From: Polaromonas sp.
GTDB taxonomy: Bacteria > Pseudomonadota > Gammaproteobacteria > Burkholderiales > Burkholderiaceae_C
Length of the DNA stretch: 64,000 nucleotides
Assembly: GCA_030654695.1 (NCBI GenBank)
Contig: JAURWY010000026.1
Span: 93,427 to 157,426, forward strand
Direction of reading: 5' to 3'
Position numbers and translations under genes: made by a program. Of the stretch, positions 8,251 through 16,712 are shown one piece after another (position 1 is the stretch's first letter; the number at the start of each line of letters is the position of its first letter). A model generated the notes under the pieces. That model did not search any database. It was given only the letters and a program-made list of their open reading frames with translations, and had not been told where the DNA came from.

Positions 8251-9934
8251 ACATGCCGCTGTAGTTCGGTCCGCCGCCACCTTCAGGCGTGACCCAGACG
8301 ATGTTTTGCGTCGGGTCTTTGATGTCGCAGGTTTTGCAATGCACGCAGTTCTGCGCGTTGATCTGCAGCCGGTCGGAGTCGTCTGGGTTCTTCACGTACT
8401 CGTAGACACCGGCGGGGCAGTAACGGCTTTCAGGCCCGGCGTAGGTGGCCAAGTTAACGCTGACCGGCACGCTGGCATCTTTCAGTGTCAGGTGCGCGGG
8501 TTGATGCTCTTCGTGGTTGGTGTTCGAGACAAACACCGAACTCAGGCGGTCGAAGGTGATCTTGTTGTCTGGCTTCGGGTAGACGATCGGTTGGCACTCA
8601 GCCGCGGGCTTCAGCATGAGGTGGTCGGGCAGGGTGCGGTGAATCGTCCACGGCGGGCTCTGGATGCCCAGACGCGGCAGCAACCACTGCTCGATGCCGG
8701 TCATGAACGAGCCCATGTACAAGCCTTTTTTGAACCACGCTTTGAAGTTGCGTGACTGGTTCAGTTCTTTGGCCAGCCAGCTTTTGGCGTAGGCTGCCGG
8801 GTAGGCGCTGAGCTCGTCGTGTTGGCGACCGTTGGTCACCGCGGCGTAAGCAGCTTCAGCCGCCAGCTTGCCGGTCTTGATGGCGGCGTGGCTGCCCTTG
8901 ATGCGCGCTGCGTTGAGGTAACCGGCTTCGCAGCCAATCAAGGCACCGCCCGGGAACACGGTCTTCGGCAAACTCAAGGCGCCGCCGGCCGTGATGGCGC
9001 GCGCACCGTAGCTGATGCGCTTGCCGCCCTCAAGGTACTGGCGAATCGCAGGATGTGTTTTCCAGCGCTGCATTTCTTCAAACGGGCTGAGGTAGGGGTT
9101 GCTGTAGTCCAGCCCGGTGACCAGCCCGAGCGTGACCTTGTTGTCTTCCAAGTGATAGAGGAAGCCGCCGCCGTAGGTGTCGGATTGCATCGGCCAACCG
9201 GCGGTGTGCACGACCAGACCGGGCTTGTGTTTGGCCGGGTCAATCTCCCACAATTCTTTGATGCCGAGCGCGTAGGCTTGCGGGTCTTTGCCGGCGTCCA
9301 GCTTGAAGCGGCTGATCAACTGGCGACCCAAGTGGCCGCGTGCGCCTTCGGCAAACACCGTGTACTTGCCGAGCAGCTCCATGCCGAGCTGGAAGTTCTC
9401 GCCGGGCTCGCCGGTTTTGCTGACGCCCAGATTGCCGGTGGCCACACCTTTGACCGAGCCGTCTTCGTTGTAAAGGACTTCTGCGGCTGCAAAGCCAGGG
9501 AAAATTTCAACGCCTAGGTTTTCAGCTTGCTGCGCCAACCAGCGCACCACATTGCCCAAGCTGACGATGTAATTGCCTTCGTTGTGCATGCAGTCGGGGA
9601 CTAAAAAGCCTGGCGTTTTGGTCGAACCGTGTTCGCTTAAAAACAGCACTTCATCTGACGTGACGGGCTGGTTCAGTGGCGCACCCAGTGCCTTCCAGTC
9701 GGGGATCAATTCGTTCAAGGCGATCGGGTCCATCACCGCACCCGAAAGAATATGCGCGCCGGGCTCAGAGCCTTTTTCCAGCACCACAACAGAAATCTCC
9801 GTGCCTTTTTCAGTCGCCAGTTGCTTCAGGCGAATCGCCGTGGCCAAGCCGCCGGGACCACCGCCAACCACCACCACGTCATAGTCCATGGTTTCGCGGG
9901 GGCCGAATTGGGCCAGGATGTCTTCGTTGTTCAT
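8249..9934 (-). CDS. Electron transfer flavoprotein-ubiquinone oxidoreductase
   Basis: Membrane-associated flavo-iron-sulfur protein that passes electrons from ETF, reduced by acyl-CoA and other dehydrogenases, to ubiquinone. The 561-residue product starts with MNNEDILAQFG, has the FAD site DYDVVVVGGGPGGLATAIRL, the ETF-QO segment GAHILSGAVMDPIALNELIP, and a C-terminal [4Fe-4S] domain with CPAGVYEYV and NCVHCKTCDIKDP. I start at the ATG at 9934, matching the usual family length. The frame stays open another 314 codons upstream, but that part lies antisense to the next gene and has low complexity, so I exclude it. Convergent with garR. ETF subunits are not in the window. Confidence 0.95.
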   Translation of the reverse strand: MNNEDILAQFGPRETMDYDVVVVGGGPGGLATAIRLKQLATEKGTEISVVVLEKGSEPGAHILSGAVMDPIALNELIPDWKALGAPLNQPVTSDEVLFLSEHGSTKTPGFLVPDCMHNEGNYIVSLGNVVRWLAQQAENLGVEIFPGFAAAEVLYNEDGSVKGVATGNLGVSKTGEPGENFQLGMELLGKYTVFAEGARGHLGRQLISRFKLDAGKDPQAYALGIKELWEIDPAKHKPGLVVHTAGWPMQSDTYGGGFLYHLEDNKVTLGLVTGLDYSNPYLSPFEEMQRWKTHPAIRQYLEGGKRISYGARAITAGGALSLPKTVFPGGALIGCEAGYLNAARIKGSHAAIKTGKLAAEAAYAAVTNGRQHDELSAYPAAYAKSWLAKELNQSRNFKAWFKKGLYMGSFMTGIEQWLLPRLGIQSPPWTIHRTLPDHLMLKPAAECQPIVYPKPDNKITFDRLSSVFVSNTNHEEHQPAHLTLKDASVPVSVNLATYAGPESRYCPAGVYEYVKNPDDSDRLQINAQNCVHCKTCDIKDPTQNIVWVTPEGGGGPNYSGM

Positions 9935-10045
9935 GCGGTGGGGGCTCCGTGATAATTGAATAATTGCAGAGCCTGATTTTATTCTGCTTGGAGTGGACAT
10001 GGCCTGTGGGTTTGAGATGTTGTTTGGTTTGATGCTTCGCCGTCC

Positions 10046-10936
10046 ATGCTGACCGGCGTTCTCGCTGGCTTGGGTGCGGGCGCACTGTGGGGGCTGGTCT
10101 TCGTGATGCCGCGCATGGTCACGGGCTTTTCGGCGGTCGACCTCGCTGCGGGGCGCTTCGCCGCCTACGGCGCTCTGGCCGCTGTGATCATGTTGCTGGG
10201 TTGGCGCAGTCGGCGCTGGCCGACTTGGCGCCAAGCCGGTGCGGTGCTGGGTCTGAGCGTGCTGGGCTTTTCTGGCTACTACCTGCTGCTGGTCATGGCC
10301 ATCCAGGATGCGGGCACGCCAGTGCCCACGCTGATCATCGGCACCATCCCGCTGTGGGTCATGTTGTTGGGCAAACCCGCCGCCTTGCGATGGCGTGGTT
10401 TGTTGCCAGGTTTGCTTCTGACGGCGGCTGGACTGGCGCTGATGATGGGAGCCGTGCAAGCTGACATCAGTGCGCAGGGCGGGGATTTTTTGCGTGGTGT
10501 GGCGCTGGCGACTCTGGCCATGTGCAGTTGGACAGCCTTCACGTTGCTTAATTCTGCTTGGCTGAAACGCCATCCGAAAGTCAACGCCACCGACTGGGCC
10601 AACTGGCTGGGCGTTGCCACCGGACTCGGTGCTTTGGTGATGTGGTTGAGCGTTGGTTCTGACGTGCAAACCTTGGCTGCCGAAGAGGACTACAACTTGT
10701 TTCTGTGGCTTTGCGTCGGCACTGGCTTCGGTGCTGCTTGGCTCGCGACTATTTGGTGGAACGTTGCCAGTCAGCGCCTGAGCGCCAGCTTGTGCGGGCA
10801 ACTCATTGTCAGCGAAACCATCTTCGCGCTGCTGTATTCTTTCGCTTGGGACGGTCAATGGCCGTCGCTCGCACAATCCGCCGCGTGTGTTTTATTCGCC
10901 CTCGGCATTCTGGTTTCAATCAAGGCACACGCATGA
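10046..10936 (+). CDS. EamA/DMT-family transporter
   Basis: An inner-membrane protein of 296 residues with about ten hydrophobic segments in two EamA repeats, for example AGLGAGALWGLVFVMP at the N-terminus and ACVLFALGILVSI at the C-terminus. DMT proteins of this type export amino acids or small metabolites; no substrate can be assigned. The stop codon overlaps the next gene's start in an ATGA, so the two are probably translationally coupled. The start at 10046 opens the first membrane helix directly; no obvious Shine-Dalgarno is seen. Confidence 0.85.
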   Translation: MLTGVLAGLGAGALWGLVFVMPRMVTGFSAVDLAAGRFAAYGALAAVIMLLGWRSRRWPTWRQAGAVLGLSVLGFSGYYLLLVMAIQDAGTPVPTLIIGTIPLWVMLLGKPAALRWRGLLPGLLLTAAGLALMMGAVQADISAQGGDFLRGVALATLAMCSWTAFTLLNSAWLKRHPKVNATDWANWLGVATGLGALVMWLSVGSDVQTLAAEEDYNLFLWLCVGTGFGAAWLATIWWNVASQRLSASLCGQLIVSETIFALLYSFAWDGQWPSLAQSAACVLFALGILVSIKAHA

Positions 10937-11361
10937 AGATCGAGATTCCCGAGAAGAAGAAATTCGTCTATGACATGCTCATCCCGATCCGCTGGGGCGA
11001 CATGGACGTGATGGGCCATGTCAACAACTGCTCGTACTTTCGTTATTTGGAGGTGATCCGCGTGGACTGGACGCGCAGCATCGGCGCCATGCCCAACCCC
11101 AGCGGAGACGGCTCGGTCATCGTCAACGCCTTCTGCAACTTCTACAAGCAGCTGGAATACCCGGGTGACTTGCTGGTCAAAATGTACGTGAGCGATGCAG
11201 CGCGCACGACCTTTGAAACTTGGGCGACGATGGAGCGGGTAGACCAACCCGGCGTGATTTACGCGGCCGGTGGTGCCACCGTCATTTGGGTTGACTCCCT
11301 GGCGCAAAAAGCCAAGAGCCTGCCCGAACACATTCGGAAAATAGTCTCAGGCGACGACTGA
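10933..11361 (+). CDS. Acyl-CoA thioesterase of the 4-hydroxybenzoyl-CoA thioesterase (hotdog) family
   Basis: A 142-residue single hotdog domain. The signature RWGDMDVMGHVNNCSYFRYL contains the catalytic aspartate and the helix-start histidine typical of 4HBT/YbgC-like thioesterases, which hydrolyse acyl-CoA thioesters in the cytoplasm. I start at the ATG at 10933 (MKIEIPEKKK) because it overlaps the transporter stop as ATGA; the upstream open frame is a shadow of that gene. The 3' end overlaps the convergent glutaredoxin-like gene by 15 bp. The physiological acyl-CoA is unknown. Confidence 0.85.
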   Translation: MKIEIPEKKKFVYDMLIPIRWGDMDVMGHVNNCSYFRYLEVIRVDWTRSIGAMPNPSGDGSVIVNAFCNFYKQLEYPGDLLVKMYVSDAARTTFETWATMERVDQPGVIYAAGGATVIWVDSLAQKAKSLPEHIRKIVSGDD

Positions 11362-11760
11362 ACCGTCTGCTTTGTCTGTAAAACGGCCACGCAAATAGGC
11401 CACTATTTTGTCGGAGTCGTAAAGCCACTGGCTGCTGCCAGCCGCGTCCGTGATCTGCAAGCAGGGCACCTTGGTGAGTCCGCCGCCTTGGCGTAGCGCC
11501 TCCCGGTTGGGACCTTCGGCTTGCGCGTCAAGGCGCTGAATCGGCAGTGACAAGCGCCTCATTTCTTGCCGTACTTTCATGCAAAAAGGGCAGGTCTTGT
11601 AGTGGTAAAGAACCAAGTTTTCACATTGCTTGTCGACGACCTCTTGCGCGGCCTGAATGCGGATCAACCCAGCCGGCTGGGTCAGGCGTTCTTTGAGCAA
11701 CATGACCGGGCCAAGGACGATGCGCAGGGTTTTAAAAAAGGAGCGGATTAAAAATTTCAT
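11347..11760 (-). CDS. Glutaredoxin-like protein with N-terminal membrane-like segment
   Basis: A 137-residue protein: a hydrophobic N-terminus (FLIRSFFKTLRIVLGPVMLL, about 3-22) that could anchor it in the membrane, then a thioredoxin-fold domain with the dithiol CPFC in VLYHYKTCPFCMKVRQEMRR and the cis-proline segment LTKVPCLQI. This is the glutaredoxin / GST-N layout and suggests glutathione-linked thiol-disulfide exchange. A TTG six codons upstream (11778) is an alternative start. It overlaps the thioesterase gene tail-to-tail. The partner is unknown. Confidence 0.78.
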   Translation of the reverse strand: MKFLIRSFFKTLRIVLGPVMLLKERLTQPAGLIRIQAAQEVVDKQCENLVLYHYKTCPFCMKVRQEMRRLSLPIQRLDAQAEGPNREALRQGGGLTKVPCLQITDAAGSSQWLYDSDKIVAYLRGRFTDKADGSVVA

Positions 11761-11800
11761 GCGCGATGTTAAGCGCAAGTTCGCTGGCTTGGCGTTTGCC

Positions 11801-12388
11801 TCATTTTTGCTTCGGTACCCGACCCATCAAATAAAACTCCGGATTTGGCTGCATGCTGCTGAAGCTCGCCATGCGGTTTGAGAGCCCAAAAAAGGCGGTG
11901 ATGGCGGCAATGTCCCAGGCATCTTCGTCAGTGAACCCGTGCGCTTGCAGCGCCTCGAAATCGGCATCCGTTATTTCGTGTGACCGCTCACAGACTGTCA
12001 TCGCAAAGTCGAGCATGGCTTTTTGACGCGGGCTGATGTCGGCCTTGCGGTAGTTCACTGAGACCTGATCAGCCACCAGTGGTTTCTTTTCATAAATTCG
12101 CAAGATGGCACCATGGGCCACCACGCAATACAGGCAATGGTTGGCCGCACTGGTGGTCGTCACGATCATCTCGCGGTCGCCCTTGGTGAGTGAGCCGGTT
12201 GGGTTACCGCTTTCTTCCTTGACCATCAGGGCATCGTGGTAGGCAAAAAAGGCGCGCCACTCGGCGGGGCGCCTCGCCAAGGCCAAAAAGACGTTGGGCA
12301 CAAAGCCGGCTTTTTCCTGTACTTCCAGAATTTTGAGCCGGATGTCTTCGGGTAAATCGTTCAGTTCAGGTGTTGGAAAACGAATCAT
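11801..12388 (-). CDS. AhpD-like peroxidase-related enzyme (carboxymuconolactone decarboxylase superfamily)
   Basis: A 195-residue, all-helical protein with the CMD/AhpD core. The motif NHCLYCVVAHG provides the CxxC and downstream His used by AhpD-type alkylhydroperoxidases; the N-terminal PTPELNDLPEDIRLKI and the C-terminal YLMGRVP segment match the 'uncharacterised peroxidase-related' subfamily. A likely role is peroxide or thiol redox chemistry in the cytoplasm. GGAGA lies just upstream of the ATG at 12388, so I use that start rather than the longer frame. It sits between a glutaredoxin-like protein and a potassium channel on the same strand. Confidence 0.82.
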   Translation of the reverse strand: MIRFPTPELNDLPEDIRLKILEVQEKAGFVPNVFLALARRPAEWRAFFAYHDALMVKEESGNPTGSLTKGDREMIVTTTSAANHCLYCVVAHGAILRIYEKKPLVADQVSVNYRKADISPRQKAMLDFAMTVCERSHEITDADFEALQAHGFTDEDAWDIAAITAFFGLSNRMASFSSMQPNPEFYLMGRVPKQK

Positions 12389-12429
12389 GAAAATCTCCGG
12401 TGTTGTGGAAACATTGCGGTCGTACGACT

Positions 12430-12846
12430 TTAGTCTTTGTCGCGGTGGCGGCTTGCCCAAATGATTTTTTGGTGGTGGTGCAGGGCTGCCACTTCAGCGC
12501 GCAAGGCTCGAATCTCTGTCATCAGTTCCCGCTCGATGTCGCGCTCTTCGTTGCCCACAAAGACAGCCGCTACCGACGCGGTGACCAGTGACAACACCGC
12601 CAGACCGAGTAGCACCACCAGCACCGCAAAAGCTCTGGAACTGTGGGTGCTTGGCACGATGTCACCGTAGCCCACGGTCGCTGCTGTTGTGAAGGCCAGC
12701 CAAAGGCCGTCACTGAGTGTTTCGACTTTGGGCTCAAGCAACCAAAAGCCGATGCCACCTAGCAGCAAGATGGCCATCGAAAGGCCGAGCGAATAGACCA
12801 AGCCGCGGCGCGGCAAAAACCGATAATTCAATTTTGTGTTTCGCAT
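12430..12846 (-). CDS. Two-helix potassium channel protein
   Basis: A 138-residue membrane protein with the minimal K+ channel architecture: helix 1 at about 17-37 (SLGLSMAILLLGGIGFWLL), a re-entrant pore with selectivity filter TVGYGDIVP, and helix 2 at about 70-95 (AFAVLVVLLGLAVLSLVTAS). The C-terminal tail is charged and probably a coiled coil (EERDIERELMTEIRALRAE), long enough for tetramer assembly but with no RCK/TrkA-N gating domain. No Shine-Dalgarno is obvious before the ATG. Confidence 0.88.
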   Translation of the reverse strand: MRNTKLNYRFLPRRGLVYSLGLSMAILLLGGIGFWLLEPKVETLSDGLWLAFTTAATVGYGDIVPSTHSSRAFAVLVVLLGLAVLSLVTASVAAVFVGNEERDIERELMTEIRALRAEVAALHHHQKIIWASRHRDKD

Positions 12847-12882
12847 GATTAACTATAAACCGGCAAAAATGGTGATTTTGAC

Positions 12883-13437
12883 TCAGCCGGCCAACAATTT
12901 ATGCACCAAATCTGCTGTGGTTGAGGCCTTGTATTTGCGCATCAGGCGCGCCCGATAAACTTCTACCGTGCGGTGGCTGATGCTCAAGGCTCGGCCAATT
13001 TCTTTCGACGTCAAACCGCCCATCAAATGTGCGGCCACTTCACGTTCGCGGGCGGTGAGTTCAGCGGTGACCGGCCGACGAGAGCTGAGGTCTTCAAAGC
13101 TCCAAATACCAGCCTCGTGCGGGGCGTCACGGTTGAGGGTTCTGCCGGTCACGTGACACCAAAAAGTTTCGCCCTGAAAGCGGCCTCCCACGCGCCTCAT
13201 GATGCGGTCATCAGAATACACGCCGCTGGCATTGAGGATCGGCGTCAGGCGGGCGCCGATGCGCTCGTACTCGGCATCGCTGGGGTAAAGCACCTTGAAC
13301 GACTGGCCGACCAACTGCTCTCTCGCCGCACCAAACATCTCGCACACGTGCTGATTGCAGTCGACGATGGCGCGGTTGCGCGACAGCACCAAGCCGATCG
13401 GCGCCAAGTCAAAAGCCAATTGGTAACTCACTTCCAT
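12883..13437 (-). CDS. PAS-domain LuxR/NarL-type transcriptional regulator
   Basis: A 184-residue regulator. Residues about 5-110 form a PAS domain (FDLAPIGLVLSRNRAIVDCN, then FQGETFWCHVTGRTLN), a small-molecule or redox sensor, and about 120-182 form a LuxR helix-turn-helix (LTAREREVAAHLMGGLTSKE, then TVEVYRARLMRKY). It has no receiver domain and no kinase next to it, so it probably senses directly. It is divergent from scoAB, and a perfect inverted repeat lies between them at 13458-13479, 20 bp upstream of its own start. It is the obvious candidate regulator of the CoA-transferase genes and of itself. Confidence 0.85.
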   Translation of the reverse strand: MEVSYQLAFDLAPIGLVLSRNRAIVDCNQHVCEMFGAAREQLVGQSFKVLYPSDAEYERIGARLTPILNASGVYSDDRIMRRVGGRFQGETFWCHVTGRTLNRDAPHEAGIWSFEDLSSRRPVTAELTAREREVAAHLMGGLTSKEIGRALSISHRTVEVYRARLMRKYKASTTADLVHKLLAG

Positions 13438-13457
13438 GGGACAAACCTTTAGGGAAA

Positions 13458-13479
13458 ACTACGTAATGCGTTACGTAGT
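13458..13479. promoter_or_regulatory. Perfect dyad, putative operator of the PAS-LuxR regulator and scoAB
   Basis: ACTACGTAA (13458-13466) and TTACGTAGT (13471-13479) are exact 9-bp inverted repeats around TGCG. The spacing and symmetry suit a LuxR/NarL-type dimer. The dyad is centred about 71 bp before scoA and about 31 bp before the divergent regulator. Confidence 0.6.
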
Positions 13480-13539
13480 ATCGTAGTGACTCTGCTGCTG
13501 GGCTGTTTCACGGCCTTGCGGATTTAACTGGAGACTTTT

Positions 13540-14259
13540 GTGAACAAAATATTCCCCTCTGCCGAAGCCGCCCTGAAGGGCGTCGTCAAAGATGGTCAAC
13601 TCTTGGCGGTTGGTGGTTTTGGCCTGTGCGGCATCCCGGAAGCACTGATTGAAGCGCTCAAACAAAGCCAAGTTAAAAACCTCACCGTCATTTCAAACAA
13701 TGCCGGCGTTGACGGCTTTGGCCTCGGCAAATTGTTAGAGACACGGCAGATCAAAAAAATGATTTCGAGCTACGTCGGCGAGAACAAAGAGTTTGAACGC
13801 CAGTACCTCGCAGGCGAGCTGGAACTGGAGTTCACACCGCAGGGCACACTGGCTGAAAAGCTGCGCGCTGGCGGTGCCGGCATTCCGGCCTTTTTCACCA
13901 AAACCGGTGTCGGTACCTTGGTCGCTGAAGGCAAAGAACTGCGTGAATTCGATGGCGAAAATTACGTCTTGGAACGCGCCTTGGTGCCGGACGTCTCGTT
14001 CGTCAAGGCGCACACCGCAGACAAGTCCGGCAACCTGCGTTTTCGCCTGACGGCTCGCAACTTCAACCCAGCCGTGGCCATGGCTGGCAAGCTGTGCATT
14101 GTGGAGGTCGAAGAGATTGTGGAAGTCGGCGAACTGGCCCCCGACGACATTCATCTGGCAGGCATTTACGTGCACCGCATCGTGCTGAATGCCAATCCGG
14201 AGAAGCGCATCGAAAAACGCACGGTGACCGTGCCGACCAGCAACCCAACAGGAGCCTGA
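13540..14259 (+). CDS. scoA: 3-oxoacid CoA-transferase (SCOT), subunit A
   Basis: Alpha subunit of succinyl-CoA:3-ketoacid CoA-transferase, which activates acetoacetate with succinyl-CoA for ketone-body and PHB-derived acetoacetate use. The 239-residue product shows the CoA-transferase loop [16 protein letters not shown] (about 22-37), [11 protein letters not shown] and the [17 protein letters not shown] segment. The start is GTG at 13540, preceded by GGAG at good spacing. scoB follows after a single base. PcaIJ/CatIJ (3-oxoadipate transferases) share this fold; the length and the glycine loop fit Sco best, but the substrate is inferred. Confidence 0.9.
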   Translation: MNKIFPSAEAALKGVVKDGQLLAVGGFGLCGIPEALIEALKQSQVKNLTVISNNAGVDGFGLGKLLETRQIKKMISSYVGENKEFERQYLAGELELEFTPQGTLAEKLRAGGAGIPAFFTKTGVGTLVAEGKELREFDGENYVLERALVPDVSFVKAHTADKSGNLRFRLTARNFNPAVAMAGKLCIVEVEEIVEVGELAPDDIHLAGIYVHRIVLNANPEKRIEKRTVTVPTSNPTGA

Positions 14260-14260
14260 C

Positions 14261-14899
14261 ATGGCGTGGAACCAAGACCAAATGGCAGCCCGTGCTGCCC
14301 AAGAACTCGAAGACGGTTTTTACGTCAACCTCGGCATCGGCATCCCGACGCTGGTGGCCAACTTTGTGCCATCCAATATAGAGGTTTGGCTGCAGTCTGA
14401 AAACGGCATGCTCGGCATTGGCGCTTTTCCGACCGACGACAAGGTGGATGCTGACCTGATCAACGCAGGCAAGCAAACCGTCACCACCATCCCGGGTTCG
14501 TCGATCTTCGGCAGCCACGACAGCTTCGCCATGATCCGCGGCGGCAAGATCAACCTGTCCATCCTCGGCGCCATGCAGGTCAGCGAGCAGGGCGACTTGG
14601 CGAACTGGATGATCCCCGGCAAGATGGTCAAAGGCATGGGCGGCGCCATGGACTTGGTGGCCGGCGTCAAGCGCGTGATCGTGCTGATGGAACACGTTGC
14701 CAAAAAGAAAGACGGCACCGAAGACCTGAAGATCTTGACCCAGTGCACCTTGCCACTGACCGGGCTTGGCGTGGTTGACCGCATCATCACCGATCTGGCC
14801 GTTATGGACGTCACGCCGCAAGGCTTGAAAGTCATCGAGATGGCCCCTGGCGTGACGCTGGAGCTGTTGCAGTCTAAGACCGGTGTGACGCTGATCTGA
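14261..14899 (+). CDS. scoB: 3-oxoacid CoA-transferase (SCOT), subunit B
   Basis: Beta subunit, 212 residues, carrying the catalytic glutamate in [10 protein letters not shown] (Glu47), which forms the glutamyl-CoA thioester intermediate. Other family segments are [37 protein letters not shown] and [11 protein letters not shown]. It starts one base after scoA's stop, so the subunits are made together. A strong intrinsic terminator follows at 14907, closing a two-gene operon. Confidence 0.93.
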   Translation: MAWNQDQMAARAAQELEDGFYVNLGIGIPTLVANFVPSNIEVWLQSENGMLGIGAFPTDDKVDADLINAGKQTVTTIPGSSIFGSHDSFAMIRGGKINLSILGAMQVSEQGDLANWMIPGKMVKGMGGAMDLVAGVKRVIVLMEHVAKKKDGTEDLKILTQCTLPLTGLGVVDRIITDLAVMDVTPQGLKVIEMAPGVTLELLQSKTGVTLI

Positions 14900-14906
14900 T
14901 GCTGTC

Positions 14907-14926
14907 AAAACGCTGAAGCGTTTTTC
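14907..14926 (+). terminator. Intrinsic terminator of scoAB
   Basis: AAAACGC, loop TGAA, GCGTTTT, then further T residues: a compact GC-capped stem with U-tail starting 8 bp after the scoB stop. Confidence 0.8.
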
Positions 14927-14927
14927 T

Positions 14928-14961
14928 AAAAGCCGCAGACGTCTTAGGCTGCGGCTTTTTT
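14928..14961. terminator. Bidirectional terminator overlapping the 3' end of the MarR gene
   Basis: AAAAGCCGCAG (14928-14938) pairs perfectly over 11 bp with CTGCGGCTTTT (14949-14959). Plus-strand reading ends in TTTTTT; minus-strand reading ends in TTTT. The right arm encodes the last lysine-alanine codons of the MarR protein and its stop lies in the loop. It serves the convergent scoAB and pht-type transcripts. Confidence 0.75.
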
Positions 14962-15507
14962 GCGTTTGATGGCGCTGATCTGCTTGGCCGTCGTGGTTGT
15001 TGTTGCTGTCTTGGCGGCTTTCGGCAGTGGGTCAAGGAGCTCGTCATGCGCCAAATTTTCAATCATCGCAAACAACACTTTTCGTGTGGTCTGTAGGTCT
15101 TGGAGCGACAGGCCCTCGGAGCTCACGCGGTTGGTTTCTTCCGCCATGGGCACCAGTTTTGCTTTCAGTGCGCGGCCTTTGGCGCTGAGGTAGACGTAAA
15201 CATTTTTTTTGTTGGTCGGTAGGTGCTTGCGCTCGATATAGCCTTGAATTTCCATCGCCTTCATGGCGCTGAAGGTGGTCGGTTCCATCACGCCGGCGCG
15301 TTCGCTGAGTTCCTTTTGTGTCAGTCCGTCAGCCTCCCACAAAATGCGCAAAAAGCTCCAGTGGCCAAAGGGCACGCCATGGGCCGCAAGCCGCATTTGC
15401 AAGGCCCTGCGAAAGGCCCGCTCAGTATCCCGTATCAAGTGCGCCAGCCGGTCGTTGGGAACCGCCTCACGCCAGTGGTGAAGGATGTTGTGGGTTGCGT
15501 TATTCAT
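14944..15507 (-). CDS. MarR-family transcriptional regulator of the phthalate-type cluster
   Basis: A 187-residue winged-helix regulator: helices around LAHLIRDTERAFRRALQMRL, the recognition part LTQKELSERAGVMEPTTFSA, and a wing in KHLPTNKKNVYVYLSAKG. The C-terminus is unusual, a Thr/Lys/Ala-rich tail (TATTTTTAK, then KRKKAAA). The ATG at 15507 overlaps the stop of the upstream dehydrogenase gene (ATGA), so the regulator is the last member of a coupled three-gene operon. By position it probably represses the divergent promoter region at 17684-17826 and responds to the aromatic substrate or its CoA ester; this is inference. Confidence 0.85.
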   Translation of the reverse strand: MNNATHNILHHWREAVPNDRLAHLIRDTERAFRRALQMRLAAHGVPFGHWSFLRILWEADGLTQKELSERAGVMEPTTFSAMKAMEIQGYIERKHLPTNKKNVYVYLSAKGRALKAKLVPMAEETNRVSSEGLSLQDLQTTRKVLFAMIENLAHDELLDPLPKAAKTATTTTTAKQISAIKRKKAAA

Positions 15508-16712
15508 GGCATTGAGTCGTATGCAACTTGCAGGCCCGGCTGGCAATCTTGGCCTGTGCGTGCCGACTCAAGAATGGCCAAACAGACCGCCGTGGTGGCG
15601 CGGGCCCATTCACCATTGTGTCTGACAGGCCGGTCTCGGGCCACCGCGTCGAACAGTTCATCGATCACTTCCACCCGAGGAATGCGGGGTGCCGGTAAGG
15701 TCTCGGTTATTTTGTGTTTGTCGGCGTAAATGTTGATACCTGTCGGACTTGGGCGCAGGTCGGCTTTTTCACAACTGATGATGAGTTGACCAAAATGCTG
15801 GTGCGCCAGATTGGCGGGCAGGGTGGTGTTAGGGGTATACAAGCTGCCGCCATAATTGCGGGCAGCCTTCAAGGCGGTTTCATCGGCCGCGTTGGTTGTC
15901 GCTTCTAGTCGTTTTCTCGCTGCGCCGTAGTCTTGGGCATGTTTGGCTTGGCCCAATTCGGAGAGGTTGTCCATCAACTCATCCGAGTCGTAATGTCCGT
16001 AGCCGCTGTACGTGCTGGACGCAAAAGCGCCGCCTTCAAAACCCAGCAGCGCGCTGTAGGCGCCTTCAGTGGGGCGCGATGCGTCCCATGCGCCGGTGTG
16101 GGCCCGCACGCTACGCACCAAGCCGCCGCCCAGCAACCGGACGATGTCGATTTGATGCGTGGCCTGGCTGTGTATGACGCCTCCTCCCGCCAGCGTGTCG
16201 AGCTCTTCCGGGCGCCGTGGGCGGTACAAAAAATCGGTGTAATTCAGGGCCGTGATCATTTTTACCGCGCCATAGAGACCACTGTCGATGATTTCCCGGC
16301 ACCGCTGAATCGGGGCGTTGAAGCTGTGGCTGTGGCCAACGATCAGCTGAACGCCGGCACGCTGTGCTGCGTCCACCATGCGTGTGCATTCTTCGATCGA
16401 CAGCGCCATGGGTTTTTCAACCAGCACGTGTTTCCCATGGGCGGCTGCCAGGCACACATGTTCTGCGTGAAACTGGTGGGGCGAGGCGATGTAGACCGCT
16501 TCGATATTGGGGTTGGCGCACAAAGCGTCGATGCTCTCGTAAACCGGTGCACCAAAATCTGACGCAAACTGCGCTCGAGCGGCTGCGATCGGGTCAGCCG
16601 CACCGACCAGTTGGATGCGCTGGTCGTGCACCAGCGTGGGCAACATCAGCGTGAAAGCTCGACCCAGTCCGACCACGCCGAGTCGGAGTCTTCTGGGGTG
16701 TTCTGTGTTCAT
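15504..16712 (-). CDS. Gfo/Idh/MocA-family dehydrogenase, likely phthalate 4,5-cis-dihydrodiol dehydrogenase
   Basis: A 402-residue NAD(P)-dependent oxidoreductase: Rossmann site LRLGVVGLGRAF near the N-terminus, the family motif VLVEKPMALSIEE, and the catalytic region GGGVIHSQATHQIDIVRLL. Pht4/OphB of phthalate catabolism belongs to this family and turns the cis-4,5-dihydrodiol into 4,5-dihydroxyphthalate. The assignment rests on the company it keeps: a Rieske oxygenase, its reductase and a 4,5-dihydroxyphthalate decarboxylase-like protein. The ATG at 16712 overlaps the reductase stop (ATGA), and the MarR start overlaps this gene's stop in the same way. General sugar-type oxidoreductase is the alternative. 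Confidence 0.78.
   Translation of the reverse strand: MNTEHPRRLRLGVVGLGRAFTLMLPTLVHDQRIQLVGAADPIAAARAQFASDFGAPVYESIDALCANPNIEAVYIASPHQFHAEHVCLAAAHGKHVLVEKPMALSIEECTRMVDAAQRAGVQLIVGHSHSFNAPIQRCREIIDSGLYGAVKMITALNYTDFLYRPRRPEELDTLAGGGVIHSQATHQIDIVRLLGGGLVRSVRAHTGAWDASRPTEGAYSALLGFEGGAFASSTYSGYGHYDSDELMDNLSELGQAKHAQDYGAARKRLEATTNAADETALKAARNYGGSLYTPNTTLPANLAHQHFGQLIISCEKADLRPSPTGINIYADKHKITETLPAPRIPRVEVIDELFDAVARDRPVRHNGEWARATTAVCLAILESARTGQDCQPGLQVAYDSMP

Noticed and set aside
9935..10876. A 314-codon N-terminal extension in frame with the ETF-QO gene
   Set aside because: It lies antisense to the EamA transporter gene, is low-complexity (Gln/His/Arg-rich) and precedes the normal family start at 9934; it is a shadow frame.
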